Source: Pseudodesulfovibrio sp. JC047 (GTDB taxonomy: Bacteria; Desulfobacterota; Desulfovibrionia; Desulfovibrionales; Desulfovibrionaceae). From it: a stretch of DNA of 64,000 nucleotides. Of the stretch, positions 30,951-40,288 are shown piece after piece; position 1 is the first letter of the stretch, and each line of letters opens with the position of its first letter. A program made the position numbers and the translations under genes. The notes beneath the pieces are model-generated. The model saw only the letters and a program-made list of their open reading frames with translations, did no database searches and was not told the origin of the DNA. The DNA lies in NCBI RefSeq assembly GCF_010468615.1, contig NZ_WUEH01000013.1, positions 32,206 through 96,205 of the forward strand, given 5' to 3'.

Positions 30951-31349
30951 ATGAATGATATAACACGATTGCCTGGAGACACCTGTCTGTTTTATGTCCG
31001 GGGGCGGTGCCTCTACGAGGAACGGCTGAACCCCGGATATACCAAGTCCTGGCGGTGCCAGGTCCTTGCGAGGTGGGAGTCGAAGTTTGACGATTTCATT
31101 GCCCGGGCGGAGTTTTTTGGTGTTGAACAAGAGCGCATCCCGGATTTGTGGGACACGCAATTTCAACGGATGGCTCGGGACGTGTTTCATTGCCAGATGT
31201 ATACCTATTCACCCGGTGTGGAACTTCCGGGATGTCGAAATCAATTGGACGCCATTTGTATTCATGGCCTGCCAAAGTGTCATGGACGGTGCCGTCATTA
31301 CTCGATTGAACGGCATGAACTCGATCTCACAGATAAATCAGGAGAATGA
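30951..31349 (+). CDS. Cysteine-rich conserved hypothetical protein
   Basis: A 132-residue protein with eight cysteines, among them CLFYVRGRC (residues 12-20), WRC, HC and a C-terminal CIHGLPKCHGRC. The spacing suggests metal or iron-sulfur binding rather than export, as there is no signal peptide. The family is not recognised. Its stop overlaps the next start as ATGA, so it is coupled to the following unknown gene and likely acts with it. Confidence 0.68.
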   Translation: MNDITRLPGDTCLFYVRGRCLYEERLNPGYTKSWRCQVLARWESKFDDFIARAEFFGVEQERIPDLWDTQFQRMARDVFHCQMYTYSPGVELPGCRNQLDAICIHGLPKCHGRCRHYSIERHELDLTDKSGE

Positions 31350-32137
31350 ACATGTTGCTTTCTTTTCCCACACTGCACCCTGAATTGTGGACGGGTGCTT
31401 CCTTGGAAGGATTGTGTTTTTTTGATCCGGGATTGAATGAAGATATTTTGACTGGTGCGTTTCGTCCGGACGAGCTTCCGCTTGACTCCAAGACGGCGAC
31501 AGCCCTCATCAATGATTGCTTGCGGTTTGGAGAACAGTTCAAGGACCCCAGTGAAATGGCGTATTTTGGGGCCATGACATCCGACGACTTTTATGAAGGG
31601 TCAAGCATGTCCATTCAGAAACAATTGACCCGTCAATTTGACGATGGATTGGGAACCAAGCAGGAGCGCGAGGCAAAGGAAGCGCGTGCAAAGGCGCAAT
31701 TTATTTTGCTTCTGGCCTGGTTTTTTGAAGAACGAATGATTGAATTGGCCGGATTGGAGCAGGGGATCAAGGCAAATTGGAAGTCCATGGATCAGACATT
31801 GGGATTGGACGACGAAGATCGTATCAATGAACGGGTGGTCAATCTCGGGAATGTACAGAGTCATACCGGCGGTGCCATGGATGACCAGACTCTTTCTTTC
31901 CCCTGGCAACGGGTGATCGAAGCATTGCCCGCCTTTCTTCCTGAAGAAGCGATTCTGGTCTGTTCGGATCAGGACGTGATCGAGGCGTGGACAGAGCTGT
32001 CCATAGACTTTGTCGAAGATAAAAAAAATGGAATGCGAACGGCCACGTTGCCTGCATGGATGTTTGCCGGACGTCGTCAGGCACCGGAAGGAATGCCGAT
32101 GGCTCTCAAGTCTGTCACTGTTGGAATAGTTAAATAA
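31346..32137 (+). CDS. Conserved hypothetical protein coupled to the Cys-rich protein
   Basis: A 263-residue soluble protein, not recognised. It starts with LLSFPTLHPELWTGASLEGL and has a helical middle region rich in charged residues (RQFDDGLGTKQEREAKEARA, about 93-112, then FFEERMIELAGLEQGIKANW). There is no signal or membrane segment. AGGAG precedes the ATG, which overlaps the stop of the Cys-rich gene. A HAD phosphatase follows after 15 bases in the same unit. Confidence 0.68.
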   Translation: MNMLLSFPTLHPELWTGASLEGLCFFDPGLNEDILTGAFRPDELPLDSKTATALINDCLRFGEQFKDPSEMAYFGAMTSDDFYEGSSMSIQKQLTRQFDDGLGTKQEREAKEARAKAQFILLLAWFFEERMIELAGLEQGIKANWKSMDQTLGLDDEDRINERVVNLGNVQSHTGGAMDDQTLSFPWQRVIEALPAFLPEEAILVCSDQDVIEAWTELSIDFVEDKKNGMRTATLPAWMFAGRRQAPEGMPMALKSVTVGIVK

Positions 32138-32152
32138 TTCGAGGAGAAATAT

Positions 32153-32818
32153 ATGGCAGTTGCCACTTTGGCTGTGAACCCGGAATTGCTCGGGGGACTC
32201 AAGACCGTTATTTTTGACTGTGATGGTGTGCTTATTCAGTCCTATGAAGCCAATATGCAGTATTATGGAATGATCCGGGAGAAACTCGGCTTGCCTCCGC
32301 TGACGGATTCGGAAAAATATTATGTTCATTCGCGAACGCACAGGGAAGCGGTGGAACATATCGTACCTGCCGATCGTTTTGACGAGGCGTGGGAACTGGT
32401 TCGGGATTACGATTCATCAACACTGCATCAATATCTCAAGCGATCTGAAGGCGTTCGTGAATTCCTGTGTTGGTTGCGAGATGCCGGTTTTGGGCTGGCA
32501 GTCAATACCAGTCGAGGGGATACCATGGATGGTATTTTGACATTGATGGATCTTCAAGGCTTTTTTCATCCGGTGATGACGTCGGACAAGGTCGCGGTTC
32601 CGAAACCGCATCCCGAAGGCGTTTTGACGATTTTACGGGAACACGATGTGCAACCACATGAAGTTGCATATATTGGTGATTCCATTGTTGATCAAAAGAC
32701 AGCGGAGGCGTCCGGTGTCCGTTTTTGGGCCTATAGGGACGCCAATCTGACCGCTGACGTCCACATTGATGATTTTGGAATGATCAAGGCGGCTATGGAA
32801 AGCGTGTACAAAGGATGA
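32153..32818 (+). CDS. HAD family hydrolase
   Basis: A 221-residue HAD phosphatase of the phosphoglycolate phosphatase-like type. Motif I is VIFDCDGVLI (about residues 19-28), motif II NTSRGDTMDG (about 119), the lysine is in VPKPHPEG (about 148) and motif IV is IGDSIVDQKTA (about 173). A helical cap sits between motifs I and II. The substrate is not predictable. It is third in a run with two unknown genes. Confidence 0.88.
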   Translation: MAVATLAVNPELLGGLKTVIFDCDGVLIQSYEANMQYYGMIREKLGLPPLTDSEKYYVHSRTHREAVEHIVPADRFDEAWELVRDYDSSTLHQYLKRSEGVREFLCWLRDAGFGLAVNTSRGDTMDGILTLMDLQGFFHPVMTSDKVAVPKPHPEGVLTILREHDVQPHEVAYIGDSIVDQKTAEASGVRFWAYRDANLTADVHIDDFGMIKAAMESVYKG

Positions 32819-32921
32819 AGTCTGGTATTTTAAGACTTGATTCTTGCTATACGGTGTGCGAAATTACTCACATTGGTATTAATGGTGGATACTAAGGTAT
32901 TCCTATTCTTTTGGAGGATAT

Positions 32922-33239
32922 ATGGATTTTATGGGCTCACTCGTCCAAGCGACGGCGTATGTCACTGATACAGTCCTTACAATATACTTCTGGATCGTTA
33001 TTGTTTCTGCTCTTCTTTCTTGGGTCAATCCTGATCCGTACAATCCCATCGTTCGGTTTTTACGTGGCGTGACAGAGCCGGTCTTTTATAAGATCCGTCG
33101 CTGGCTGCCTTTTGCCGTTGTCGGTGGGTTTGATCTTTCACCTATCGTGGTCATTCTTGCCATCCAGGTGTGCAAGATCGTCGTGGTCGGAAATCTGTCT
33201 CGTCTCGCGTACTCCATGAGTACCGGCGTTCCCATGTAG
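32922..33239 (+). CDS. YggT family membrane protein
   Basis: A 105-residue protein with two hydrophobic helices (about 12-32 and 66-88) and the family motif SWVNPDPYNPIVRFLRGVTEPV (positions 33-54). YggT proteins are linked to cell division or osmotic stress in various bacteria and are often encoded beside division genes, here divIVA. GGAGG precedes the ATG. Confidence 0.9.
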   Translation: MDFMGSLVQATAYVTDTVLTIYFWIVIVSALLSWVNPDPYNPIVRFLRGVTEPVFYKIRRWLPFAVVGGFDLSPIVVILAIQVCKIVVVGNLSRLAYSMSTGVPM

Positions 33240-33261
33240 TTGACCACGGAGGAGGGCTGGC

Positions 33262-33765
33262 ATGACAGTGTCCAAGATCGATTTGCTGAATAAGCAATTT
33301 TCACGCGGGGTCTTTGGGTATTCCCGTGTGGAAGTGGATCAATTCATGATGGAATTGGCCGAAGTGCTTGGCGAATTTGCTGATGTTCGCAAAGACATGC
33401 GCAAGAAGGTCAAGCGGTTGGAAAAGACGCTGGTCGAGTACCGTCAACGCGACGAGACCTTGCGGGATACGCTCATGAGCACGCAAAAAATGGTGGATGA
33501 TCTCAAGGTCGCGGCCACCAAGGAAGCGCAGTTGATACTCGATGAGGCCCGTCTCAAGGCCGATGCCACTGTTCAGAAGGGCCACAATCGTTTGGCCCAG
33601 ATTCACGAAGAAATTGAAGGCTTGAAAAAGCATCGGACGCAGTTCGAGATTCAGCTCAAGGCGCTTCTGCATTCTCATCTCGAAATGATTGAGGCGGATA
33701 GCTCCGAGCGGGATAAGGTTGAAGAACTTGAGTCCAAGTTGAAATATTTAAAGAAAGTTGATTGA
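33262..33765 (+). CDS. DivIVA domain-containing protein
   Basis: A 167-residue protein. The N-terminal membrane-binding DivIVA motif is KIDLLNKQFSRGVFGYSRVEVDQFM, spanning residues 5-29, and long coiled coils (about 35-100 and 110-165) follow. DivIVA proteins sense negative membrane curvature and recruit division or polar factors. They are best known in Gram-positives but also occur in deltaproteobacteria. Genomic neighbours yggT and DUF167 form a conserved cluster with it. Confidence 0.88.
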   Translation: MTVSKIDLLNKQFSRGVFGYSRVEVDQFMMELAEVLGEFADVRKDMRKKVKRLEKTLVEYRQRDETLRDTLMSTQKMVDDLKVAATKEAQLILDEARLKADATVQKGHNRLAQIHEEIEGLKKHRTQFEIQLKALLHSHLEMIEADSSERDKVEELESKLKYLKKVD

Positions 33766-33772
33766 GAAAGGT

Positions 33773-34090
33773 ATGGGAGTTCCTTCCAGACCTGAATGTG
33801 TTCGTTGGTATAAAGATTGTTGGCACATTGCCGTATGGGTTCAACCTGGTGCTCGAAAAAGCCAGCTGGCTGGAGAATATCAGGGGTGCGTCAAGATTCG
33901 TTTGAACGCTCCGGCAGTCGATAACAAGGCGAATAAAAGTCTTGTCCGATATGTTGCCGAGCTATTGAAAGTGAAAAAAAGTCAGGTGGCAATTGTTTCC
34001 GGGCACACCAACCGGAAAAAGCTTCTGGCATTAAGTTCGACGGGGGAGCCGGATTGGAGCAATCTTTTTCCTGACTCCTCACCGCGATAA
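33773..34090 (+). CDS. DUF167 (YggU-like) family protein
   Basis: A 105-residue protein. The family hallmark IAVWVQPGARKSQLAGEYQG (about 19-38) and LNAPAVDNKANKSLVRYVAELL (47-68) are present, with VSGHTNRKKLL near the end. The function is unknown for the family. ATG 33773 has a GAGAAAGG site; the frame is open upstream to a TTG at 33758 inside divIVA. It overlaps nothing but sits 7 bases after divIVA. Confidence 0.88.
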   Translation: MGVPSRPECVRWYKDCWHIAVWVQPGARKSQLAGEYQGCVKIRLNAPAVDNKANKSLVRYVAELLKVKKSQVAIVSGHTNRKKLLALSSTGEPDWSNLFPDSSPR

Positions 34091-34110
34091 CCTGTAAAAA
34101 GGAGCAGAAC

Positions 34111-34341
34111 ATGGAAGCCAAAGACCTTGAATTGATTGAGATGCACGGGGCCGAAGACGCGCAGTTGAAGGCTCTGTGGGAACAGCATGCAACATATGGA
34201 AAAATGTTGGCTAAGCTTGAGTCCAAGTCCTACCTTTCCGCTACAGAAACACAGGAAATGAAAGAGCTGAAAAAGAAAAAGCTCGCTGGCAAGACGCAGT
34301 TGCAAAATATGCTCGACAAATATCGTCAATCGGAGGCGTAA
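34111..34341 (+). CDS. DUF465 (YdcH-like) family protein
   Basis: A 76-residue, highly charged, all-helical protein of the DUF465 type, with the family pattern LKALWEQHATYGKMLAKLES and a lysine-rich LKKKKLAGK segment. It probably forms a helical hairpin. The function is unknown. It ends 3 bases before ilvB and so leads directly into the branched-chain amino acid genes. Confidence 0.82.
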   Translation: MEAKDLELIEMHGAEDAQLKALWEQHATYGKMLAKLESKSYLSATETQEMKELKKKKLAGKTQLQNMLDKYRQSEA

Positions 34342-34344
34342 GAT

Positions 34345-36036
34345 ATGAAATTAACCGGGGCCCAGATCCTTCTCAAGTGTCTGGAAATGGAAGGTGTTGA
34401 TGTCATGTTCGGTTTCCCGGGGGGAGCCGTTATCGACATTTTTGACGAAATCCCCAAGTCGTCTGTCGAGCATATTCTAGTACGCCACGAACAGGGTGCT
34501 ATTCATGCGGCAGACGGCTACGCCAGGGCTACTGGACACGTCGGGGTTTGTCTCGTCACTTCCGGCCCCGGTGCGACCAATACTGTCACCGGTATTGCCA
34601 CGGCCTATGCCGATTCGATTCCGGTGGTTATTTTTACAGGCCAGGTACCCCGCGCACTGATTGGAAACGACGCGTTCCAGGAAGTGGACATCGTGGGGAT
34701 CACCCGGCCCTGTACCAAGCACAATTATCTTGTGCAGGATATTGAAGATCTGGCTTCGACGGTCAAACAGGCCTTTTATCTGGCCCGTTCTGGTCGGCCC
34801 GGTCCGGTCTTGGTGGATTTGCCCAAGGATATTCAGCAGCAGCTCGCCGAGTTTCATTATCCGGAAGACGTGTCGATGCGGAGTTATAAACCGACGAAAA
34901 AACCGCATGTTGGCCAGATTCGCAAGGTGGTCAAGCTGCTCAAGAATGCCAAACGTCCGTTGATTTATTCCGGCGGTGGTGTGATTACGTCCGGGGGGCA
35001 CGATGAATTGACTTGGCTTGGTCAGACTCTCAATATCCCGGTGACATCGACCTTGATGGGGCTGGGCGCGTTTCCCGGTGATGACGATTTGTTTCTCGGG
35101 ATGCTTGGGATGCATGGCACCTATGCTGCGAATATGGCTGTGAATAATTGTGATTTGCTGTTGGCGGTGGGAGCGCGGTTTGATGACCGTGTGACTGGTA
35201 AGGTCGATACCTTTGCCCCCAATGCCACGATTGTTCATGTCGATGTTGATCCGACATCCATTCAGAAAAATGTTTCGGTGCATGTACCGTTGGTCGCGGA
35301 TTGCAAGTCCGCCTTGGCCGCGCTCCAGAAAGAGACTGAAGTCTCTTTGGGAGATTTTGACTGGAAAGCCAGTTATGGCGATTGGGTTTCAAAGGTTCAG
35401 GGATGGGCTGCAGAGCATCCTTTGACCTACAATGATGATGAAACTTCGATCAAGCCACAGTATGTTGTCGAAAAAATTTATGAAATAACCGAAGGTGATG
35501 CGATTATCGCCACTGAGGTCGGGCAAAATCAGATGTGGGCTGCCCAGTTCTACAAATACAAAAAACCGAACACGTTGCTGACTTCTGGCGGATTGGGGAC
35601 CATGGGGTATGGTTTCCCTGCGGCCTTGGGTGCGCAGCGTGCATTCCCTGACAAGTTGGTCATTGATGTGGCCGGAGATGGGTCCATTCAAATGTGTATT
35701 CAGGAAATGATGACCGCGGTCTGCAATAAGTTGCCCGTGAAGATCATCATCCTGAACAACGGCTATCTCGGCATGGTCCGGCAGTGGCAGGAGCTTTTCT
35801 ATGAAAAGAACTACTGTTCCACCTGTATGGATGCCCAGCCCGATTTCGTGAAGCTGGCCGAGGCCTATGGTGCCGCCGGATTTCGTGTGACCGAGAAGAA
35901 GGACGTTGAATCAACCCTTCGAGAGGCCTTCAAAGTGGACAAGCCCGTTATTGTGGATATCCGCGTTGAGAGAGAAGAAAACGTGTATCCCATGGTCCCG
36001 GCCGGTGCTTCACTGACCGAGATGTTGTTGGTTTAG
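34345..36036 (+). CDS. ilvB: Acetolactate synthase large subunit
   Basis: A 563-residue thiamine diphosphate enzyme. The ThDP glutamate lies in [20 protein letters not shown] (about residue 51), [15 protein letters not shown] follows, the FAD region is near 280 ([10 protein letters not shown]) and the ThDP/Mg motif [16 protein letters not shown]...[12 protein letters not shown] is at about 448-480. It joins two pyruvates to acetolactate, or pyruvate with 2-ketobutyrate. The regulatory subunit follows after 10 bases. Confidence 0.96.
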   Translation: MKLTGAQILLKCLEMEGVDVMFGFPGGAVIDIFDEIPKSSVEHILVRHEQGAIHAADGYARATGHVGVCLVTSGPGATNTVTGIATAYADSIPVVIFTGQVPRALIGNDAFQEVDIVGITRPCTKHNYLVQDIEDLASTVKQAFYLARSGRPGPVLVDLPKDIQQQLAEFHYPEDVSMRSYKPTKKPHVGQIRKVVKLLKNAKRPLIYSGGGVITSGGHDELTWLGQTLNIPVTSTLMGLGAFPGDDDLFLGMLGMHGTYAANMAVNNCDLLLAVGARFDDRVTGKVDTFAPNATIVHVDVDPTSIQKNVSVHVPLVADCKSALAALQKETEVSLGDFDWKASYGDWVSKVQGWAAEHPLTYNDDETSIKPQYVVEKIYEITEGDAIIATEVGQNQMWAAQFYKYKKPNTLLTSGGLGTMGYGFPAALGAQRAFPDKLVIDVAGDGSIQMCIQEMMTAVCNKLPVKIIILNNGYLGMVRQWQELFYEKNYCSTCMDAQPDFVKLAEAYGAAGFRVTEKKDVESTLREAFKVDKPVIVDIRVEREENVYPMVPAGASLTEMLLV

Positions 36037-36046
36037 GAGTCGCGCC

Positions 36047-36538
36047 ATGAGTAAGCATACTCTTTCAGTTATGGTTGAAAACGAGCCGGGTGTCTTGTCT
36101 CGTGTGGCCGGATTGTTTTCCGGGCGTGGTTTCAACATTTATTCTTTGAACGTGGCCCCGACCTTGGAGAAGGGCGTTTCTCTCATGACAATTGTCGCCG
36201 AGGGTGACGAGGCCATTGTTGAACAGATTGTCAAGCAGCTTCGAAAGCTTATTCCTACCGTTAAAGTCAAGGATTTGACTCAGTTGAGCTCAGTGGACCG
36301 GGAAATGGTCTTGCTCAAGGTCAATGCCGAGGATTCAAAACGCGCGGAGATACTACGAATTGTTGACATCTTCCGGTGCAAGGTTGTAGACGTCAGCGTC
36401 GATGAATTGATTATCGAGGTGACGGGCGACCAGGGCAAGATTGGTGCACTAATCAATTTGCTCACCCGTTTCGGTATCAAGGAAATAGCTCGTACTGGCA
36501 ATGTCGCCATGAAGCGTTCCATGCAGATCGATTTATAA
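36047..36538 (+). CDS. ilvN: Acetolactate synthase small (regulatory) subunit
   Basis: A 163-residue regulatory subunit. An N-terminal ACT domain (SVMVENEPGVLSRVAGLFSGRGFNI, residues 6-30) would bind valine, and the C-terminal ALS_ss domain (about 85-160) includes VDVSVDELIIEVTGDQGKI. It activates IlvB and confers feedback inhibition. The length fits the IlvH/IlvN long form. A terminator-like hairpin separates it from ilvC. Confidence 0.95.
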   Translation: MSKHTLSVMVENEPGVLSRVAGLFSGRGFNIYSLNVAPTLEKGVSLMTIVAEGDEAIVEQIVKQLRKLIPTVKVKDLTQLSSVDREMVLLKVNAEDSKRAEILRIVDIFRCKVVDVSVDELIIEVTGDQGKIGALINLLTRFGIKEIARTGNVAMKRSMQIDL

Positions 36539-36558
36539 TTCGCAATCAGGCAACAACA

Positions 36559-36592
36559 CCGGGTCAGGGGTTTTGCTCCTTGCCCGGTTTTT
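36559..36592 (+). terminator. Terminator-like hairpin between ilvN and ilvC
   Basis: The stem CCGGGTCAGGGG with CTCCTTGCCCGG (36559-36587, one mismatch and two G-U pairs) is followed by five T. It would reduce read-through into ilvC or separate the two units. Confidence 0.7.
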
Positions 36593-36637
36593 GTGCATGT
36601 TTATATAATTCTAGAGATTGTGGCCCGTTAGGGCTAA

Positions 36638-37645
<1,008 letters not shown>

Positions 37646-37669
37646 TTCATATATTGAGCATGTCTATTT

Positions 37670-37699
37670 GGTCGGTCCTTCGGGGCCGACCTTTTTTTT
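37670..37699 (+). terminator. Rho-independent terminator after ilvC
   Basis: A 9-bp stem GGTCGGTCC/GGGCCGACC closes on a TTCG tetraloop (37679-37682) and is followed by eight T. Confidence 0.95.
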
Positions 37700-37789
37700 A
37701 TGGCTTATCCGTTCAGAGCGGCCGAAAACCCTTGTTGTTCGCCATTTTTTCTTTCTTTTAAGAAATCTGATTTTAGGTTTAACAAAGGC

Positions 37790-37816
37790 TTGACCGTCGG
37801 GGAAAACGTCTATAAA
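37790..37816 (+). promoter_or_regulatory. Candidate sigma-70 promoter
   Basis: TTGACC (37790-37795) and TATAAA (37811-37816) are spaced by 15 bases, slightly short. They lie 36 bases before the UPF0316 gene and after the ilvC terminator. Confidence 0.45.
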
Positions 37817-37851
37817 TCACGCAATCCAAAATTTGAATATGAGGGTGTGCA

Positions 37852-38427
37852 ATGAATATGGATGTTCTTTTTCTTGGGGGAGTTATCTTTTGTATCGAGG
37901 TCATGGTGCTGACGCTTGGTACCGTTCGGACCATGGTGACTGTCCTCGGTGAATCAAAAGCGGCTTTTTCCCTTGGTTGTCTGGAAATGACCTTGTGGAT
38001 TTTCGGCACTTCAGCGGTCATGTTGAATGTCGGCAAGGAGCCGTTGCTTGGTGTGTGTTATGCCGCCGGTTTCGCCTGTGGAAATGTGGTCGGTATTCTC
38101 GCCGAAAAGAAGCTCGCGCTTGGCAATGTCGTTGTGCGGATTATCAGTGCGTGGAAAGGGCATGATATCGCCCACGCCGTTCGTGAAGCTGGGTTCATGA
38201 TTACCACTGTTGCCGGAGAAGGTTCCGATGGTCCCGTGACCGTACAATTTGTGGTCTGCAAGCGAAAAGACATGAAACATCTTTTGTCTCTTGCCAGGAC
38301 CATTGACCCGGATCTTTTCTATACCTTTGAAACCGCAGGTGGAGCCAGTGTCATAAACAGCCCCTCCGGCAGTCGGATCAACAAGCTTCTTGGTCCTATC
38401 CGAAAAGTCGTTCCACAAATTGGATAA
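37852..38427 (+). CDS. UPF0316 (DUF5698/DUF2179) membrane protein
   Basis: A 191-residue protein. Three N-terminal helices (about 5-25, 38-58, 65-84) form the DUF5698 part, with the motif TLGTVRTMVTVLGESKAA. A soluble C-terminal DUF2179 domain (about 95-165) follows. The family has no assigned function. It stands alone, with its own likely promoter, next to a repeat-rich intergenic region. Confidence 0.82.
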   Translation: MNMDVLFLGGVIFCIEVMVLTLGTVRTMVTVLGESKAAFSLGCLEMTLWIFGTSAVMLNVGKEPLLGVCYAAGFACGNVVGILAEKKLALGNVVVRIISAWKGHDIAHAVREAGFMITTVAGEGSDGPVTVQFVVCKRKDMKHLLSLARTIDPDLFYTFETAGGASVINSPSGSRINKLLGPIRKVVPQIG

Positions 38428-38443
38428 GGAACAGTGGGGCGCG

Positions 38444-38543
38444 AGGGGGGGATGCCTCCGGCGGCCAGAGGGGAACCTCTTGGAAGAGGTTCCCCTCTGG
38501 ACTCCCTTCCAGAACTTTTTGGCGCGCCTTCGGCGGGTTCCCA
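38444..38543 (+). repeat. Palindromic intergenic element, copy A
   Basis: A 17-bp perfect hairpin (38465-38481 and 38484-38500, loop GG) is preceded by GCCTCCGGCGG and followed by CTCTGGACTCCC...AACTTTTTGG and a small GC hairpin. The same order recurs in reverse at 38709-38812. Such elements are a known feature of Desulfovibrio-type genomes, from memory. Confidence 0.65.
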
Positions 38544-38655
38544 CGATATTTATTGAGTGGGATTGAAGAAGGCGGGGAGGGACATGAAAGAAGGGATGGG
38601 TAAAGAAATAAGCACGTTGTCAAGAAAAGGCACATTTTAAATTTTTTCATTAGAA

Positions 38656-38682
38656 TTTGTAAAAAATACAATTTTTTACAAA
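38656..38682. repeat. AT-rich palindrome between the element copies
   Basis: An 11-bp perfect inverted repeat TTTGTAAAAAA/TTTTTTACAAA surrounds a five-base loop. It lies midway between the two inverted copies. It could act as a terminator in either direction. Confidence 0.6.
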
Positions 38683-38708
38683 GTTCTCCCAAAAGCCGCA
38701 CGAACAAA

Positions 38709-38812
38709 TGCTGCCGACAGCCCTCGCGAAGCGACCTAAAAAGTTTGGGAGAGTCCAGAGAACCTTTTTCAAAAGGTTCTTTGGCAGGTCCAGGACAGCG
38801 TCCTGGTCGCAC
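38709..38812 (-). repeat. Palindromic intergenic element, copy B (inverted)
   Basis: Read on the minus strand it shows a GTCCTGG-type hairpin (38790-38806), a hairpin GAACCTTTT/AAAAGGTTC (38760-38779), then CTCTGGACTC, CCCAAACTTTTTAGG and a GC-rich end. The last part matches copy A in order and sequence. Confidence 0.62.
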
Positions 38813-38813
38813 C

Positions 38814-38874
38814 GAAGGTGACCCCCGGTAGGGTGGTCTCGCTGAAGGCGACCCCCGGTAGGGCTGGTTTCGCT
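38814..38874 (+). repeat. Two tandem 30/31-base repeats
   Basis: Two adjacent units (38814-38843 and 38844-38874) share GAAGG, GACCCCCGGTAGGG and a C/T-rich end finishing CGCT. There are only two copies and no spacers. Confidence 0.6.
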
Positions 38875-38890
38875 GGGGATCGGAAGTTGG

Positions 38891-39295
38891 TCAATATCCC
38901 TTGGGTTTGGTTTTGATATCGATGACCGGTGTTTTGTCGAGCACTTCGAGTGGCTCGACGACGAGGGTGGCTGGTTTTTGGATATCGATGAGCGTGACTC
39001 GATGAACACCGATGGGGTTGGGGCGTGAAGGAGAGCGTGTGGAGAAAACCCCGCGTTTTGGCTGGGAGAGATCGCCTCGGGGGTGAATTTTGAGGGTACT
39101 TCGGTTGCCTTTGTGCAGCCAGGTGAATATTTCCAGTTGGGAGCCGATGTCCATGGCATCAAGCCCGGCTGCGTAGGCCGGGTCCAACTCAATTGTGGCT
39201 CGAACGGCTCCGGGTTCATTTTCCATCTTGGGAGCCGAGGCCAGATCCGTTATGTCAGAATGAACAACGCCGATAAGAACGAGAGTGGTGTCCAC
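38891..39295 (-). CDS. TrmO/TsaA family tRNA methyltransferase-like protein
   Basis: A 134-residue protein of the UPF0066/TsaA fold. The hallmark RGVFSTRSPSRPNPIGVHRV (about 82-101) is intact, as is the IEIFTWLHKGNR-like strand before it. Escherichia coli TrmO uses this fold to methylate N6 of threonylcarbamoyl-adenosine in tRNA; small members like this one lack the C-terminal extension of TrmO, so the same reaction is likely but not certain. It is the last gene of a long minus-strand run after thiL. Confidence 0.82.
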   Translation of the reverse strand: MDTTLVLIGVVHSDITDLASAPKMENEPGAVRATIELDPAYAAGLDAMDIGSQLEIFTWLHKGNRSTLKIHPRGDLSQPKRGVFSTRSPSRPNPIGVHRVTLIDIQKPATLVVEPLEVLDKTPVIDIKTKPKGY

Positions 39296-39316
39296 GAGAG
39301 CCTCCTGTGTGATGGA

Positions 39317-40264
39317 TTAGTGGTTGAAGTGATCGAATCCTTGGGTGGTGAATTGCGTGCCATTGAGTGTGATTCCAGGCGTTTTTGTCACGGTTCCGAT
39401 ACGAGTGAAGTGAGGGACCGATTCAGCTTTGCCTGCTTCGAATGGGGAAACTGCCCCAAGAAGTGCGTAATCCTCGCCGCCAAGCATGGCAAATTCAAGT
39501 GGATCAACACCAAGGGACTGGGCATATTCACTGACTTCGGTGTGCAGATTGTCTGTCGAAATGGTCAGATCAGCACCGAGTTCCGGGCCGAGTAGTCGTG
39601 GAATATCTCTGGCCAATCCGTCTGAAACATCCATGAGACTGGTCACTCCGGCCGCATTGAGCAGGGTTCCGATCATGACTTTTGGCTTGGGGCGTAGATG
39701 CGCCATGACCGAGGCTGGCATGGTCTCCCGTGCGCGTGAACCAGAGGCTTCGAGAGCCATGAGTCCGGCCCGGGCCAGACCGAAGTCGCCAATGGTGAAG
39801 AGGACGTCGCCAAAGGCGCATTGTTGACGTTTGATGAACCCTCTGGAACCGGCGACCCCGAAAATGGACAGGGAAATGCCGAGCGTTGGTGCGTGGCTGA
39901 GATCGCCGCCAGCGAGGATGAGATCGTTTTGGCGTGCTAACATGCCCATGGATTTGAAAAAATCGGTCCAGAATGAGTCGTCCAGCGATGGGGGAACCAT
40001 GAGGTCCATGGTGAAGGCCACGGGCTTGGCTCCCATGGCCGCGATGTCACTGATGTTGACTGCCAGGGCCTTGTATCCGATATCCGAAGCAGAGAAGTAG
40101 TCGTGCCGGAAGTGGACACCTTCCAGGAAAAGATCGGACGACACGCACATGTCCTTGCCGCCGGTCAGAATCGCGCAGTCGTCTCCGCGTCCCAGCGAGA
40201 CAAAATCACTGTGGCGTTTGAAGTAGGTATCGATCAGTTCAAGGAATTCCGCTTCACTTTTCAT
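39317..40264 (-). CDS. thiL: Thiamine-monophosphate kinase
   Basis: A 315-residue ThiL. GRGDDCAIL near residue 23, the ALAVNISDIAAMGAKP segment (about 66-81, binding ATP and metal), LAGGDLSHAPTLGISLSIFG and the late LMDVSDGLARDIPRLL and GGEDYALLG are all present. It phosphorylates thiamine phosphate to the active diphosphate cofactor, which IlvB in this window uses. It lies 24 bases after the helicase gene. Confidence 0.93.
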   Translation of the reverse strand: MKSEAEFLELIDTYFKRHSDFVSLGRGDDCAILTGGKDMCVSSDLFLEGVHFRHDYFSASDIGYKALAVNISDIAAMGAKPVAFTMDLMVPPSLDDSFWTDFFKSMGMLARQNDLILAGGDLSHAPTLGISLSIFGVAGSRGFIKRQQCAFGDVLFTIGDFGLARAGLMALEASGSRARETMPASVMAHLRPKPKVMIGTLLNAAGVTSLMDVSDGLARDIPRLLGPELGADLTISTDNLHTEVSEYAQSLGVDPLEFAMLGGEDYALLGAVSPFEAGKAESVPHFTRIGTVTKTPGITLNGTQFTTQGFDHFNH

Positions 40265-40288
40265 GGCATATCTCTGTATTTCAATCAG

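Larger units (their letters stand above)
38428..38890. other. 463-base non-coding region with stacked hairpins
   Basis: The gap between the UPF0316 gene and trmO holds the two inverted element copies, an AT-rich palindrome and the tandem repeat. I see no credible gene in either strand. Confidence 0.7.

Noticed and set aside
38814..38874. CRISPR-like repeat
   Set aside because: Only two directly adjacent units, no spacers, no cas genes.
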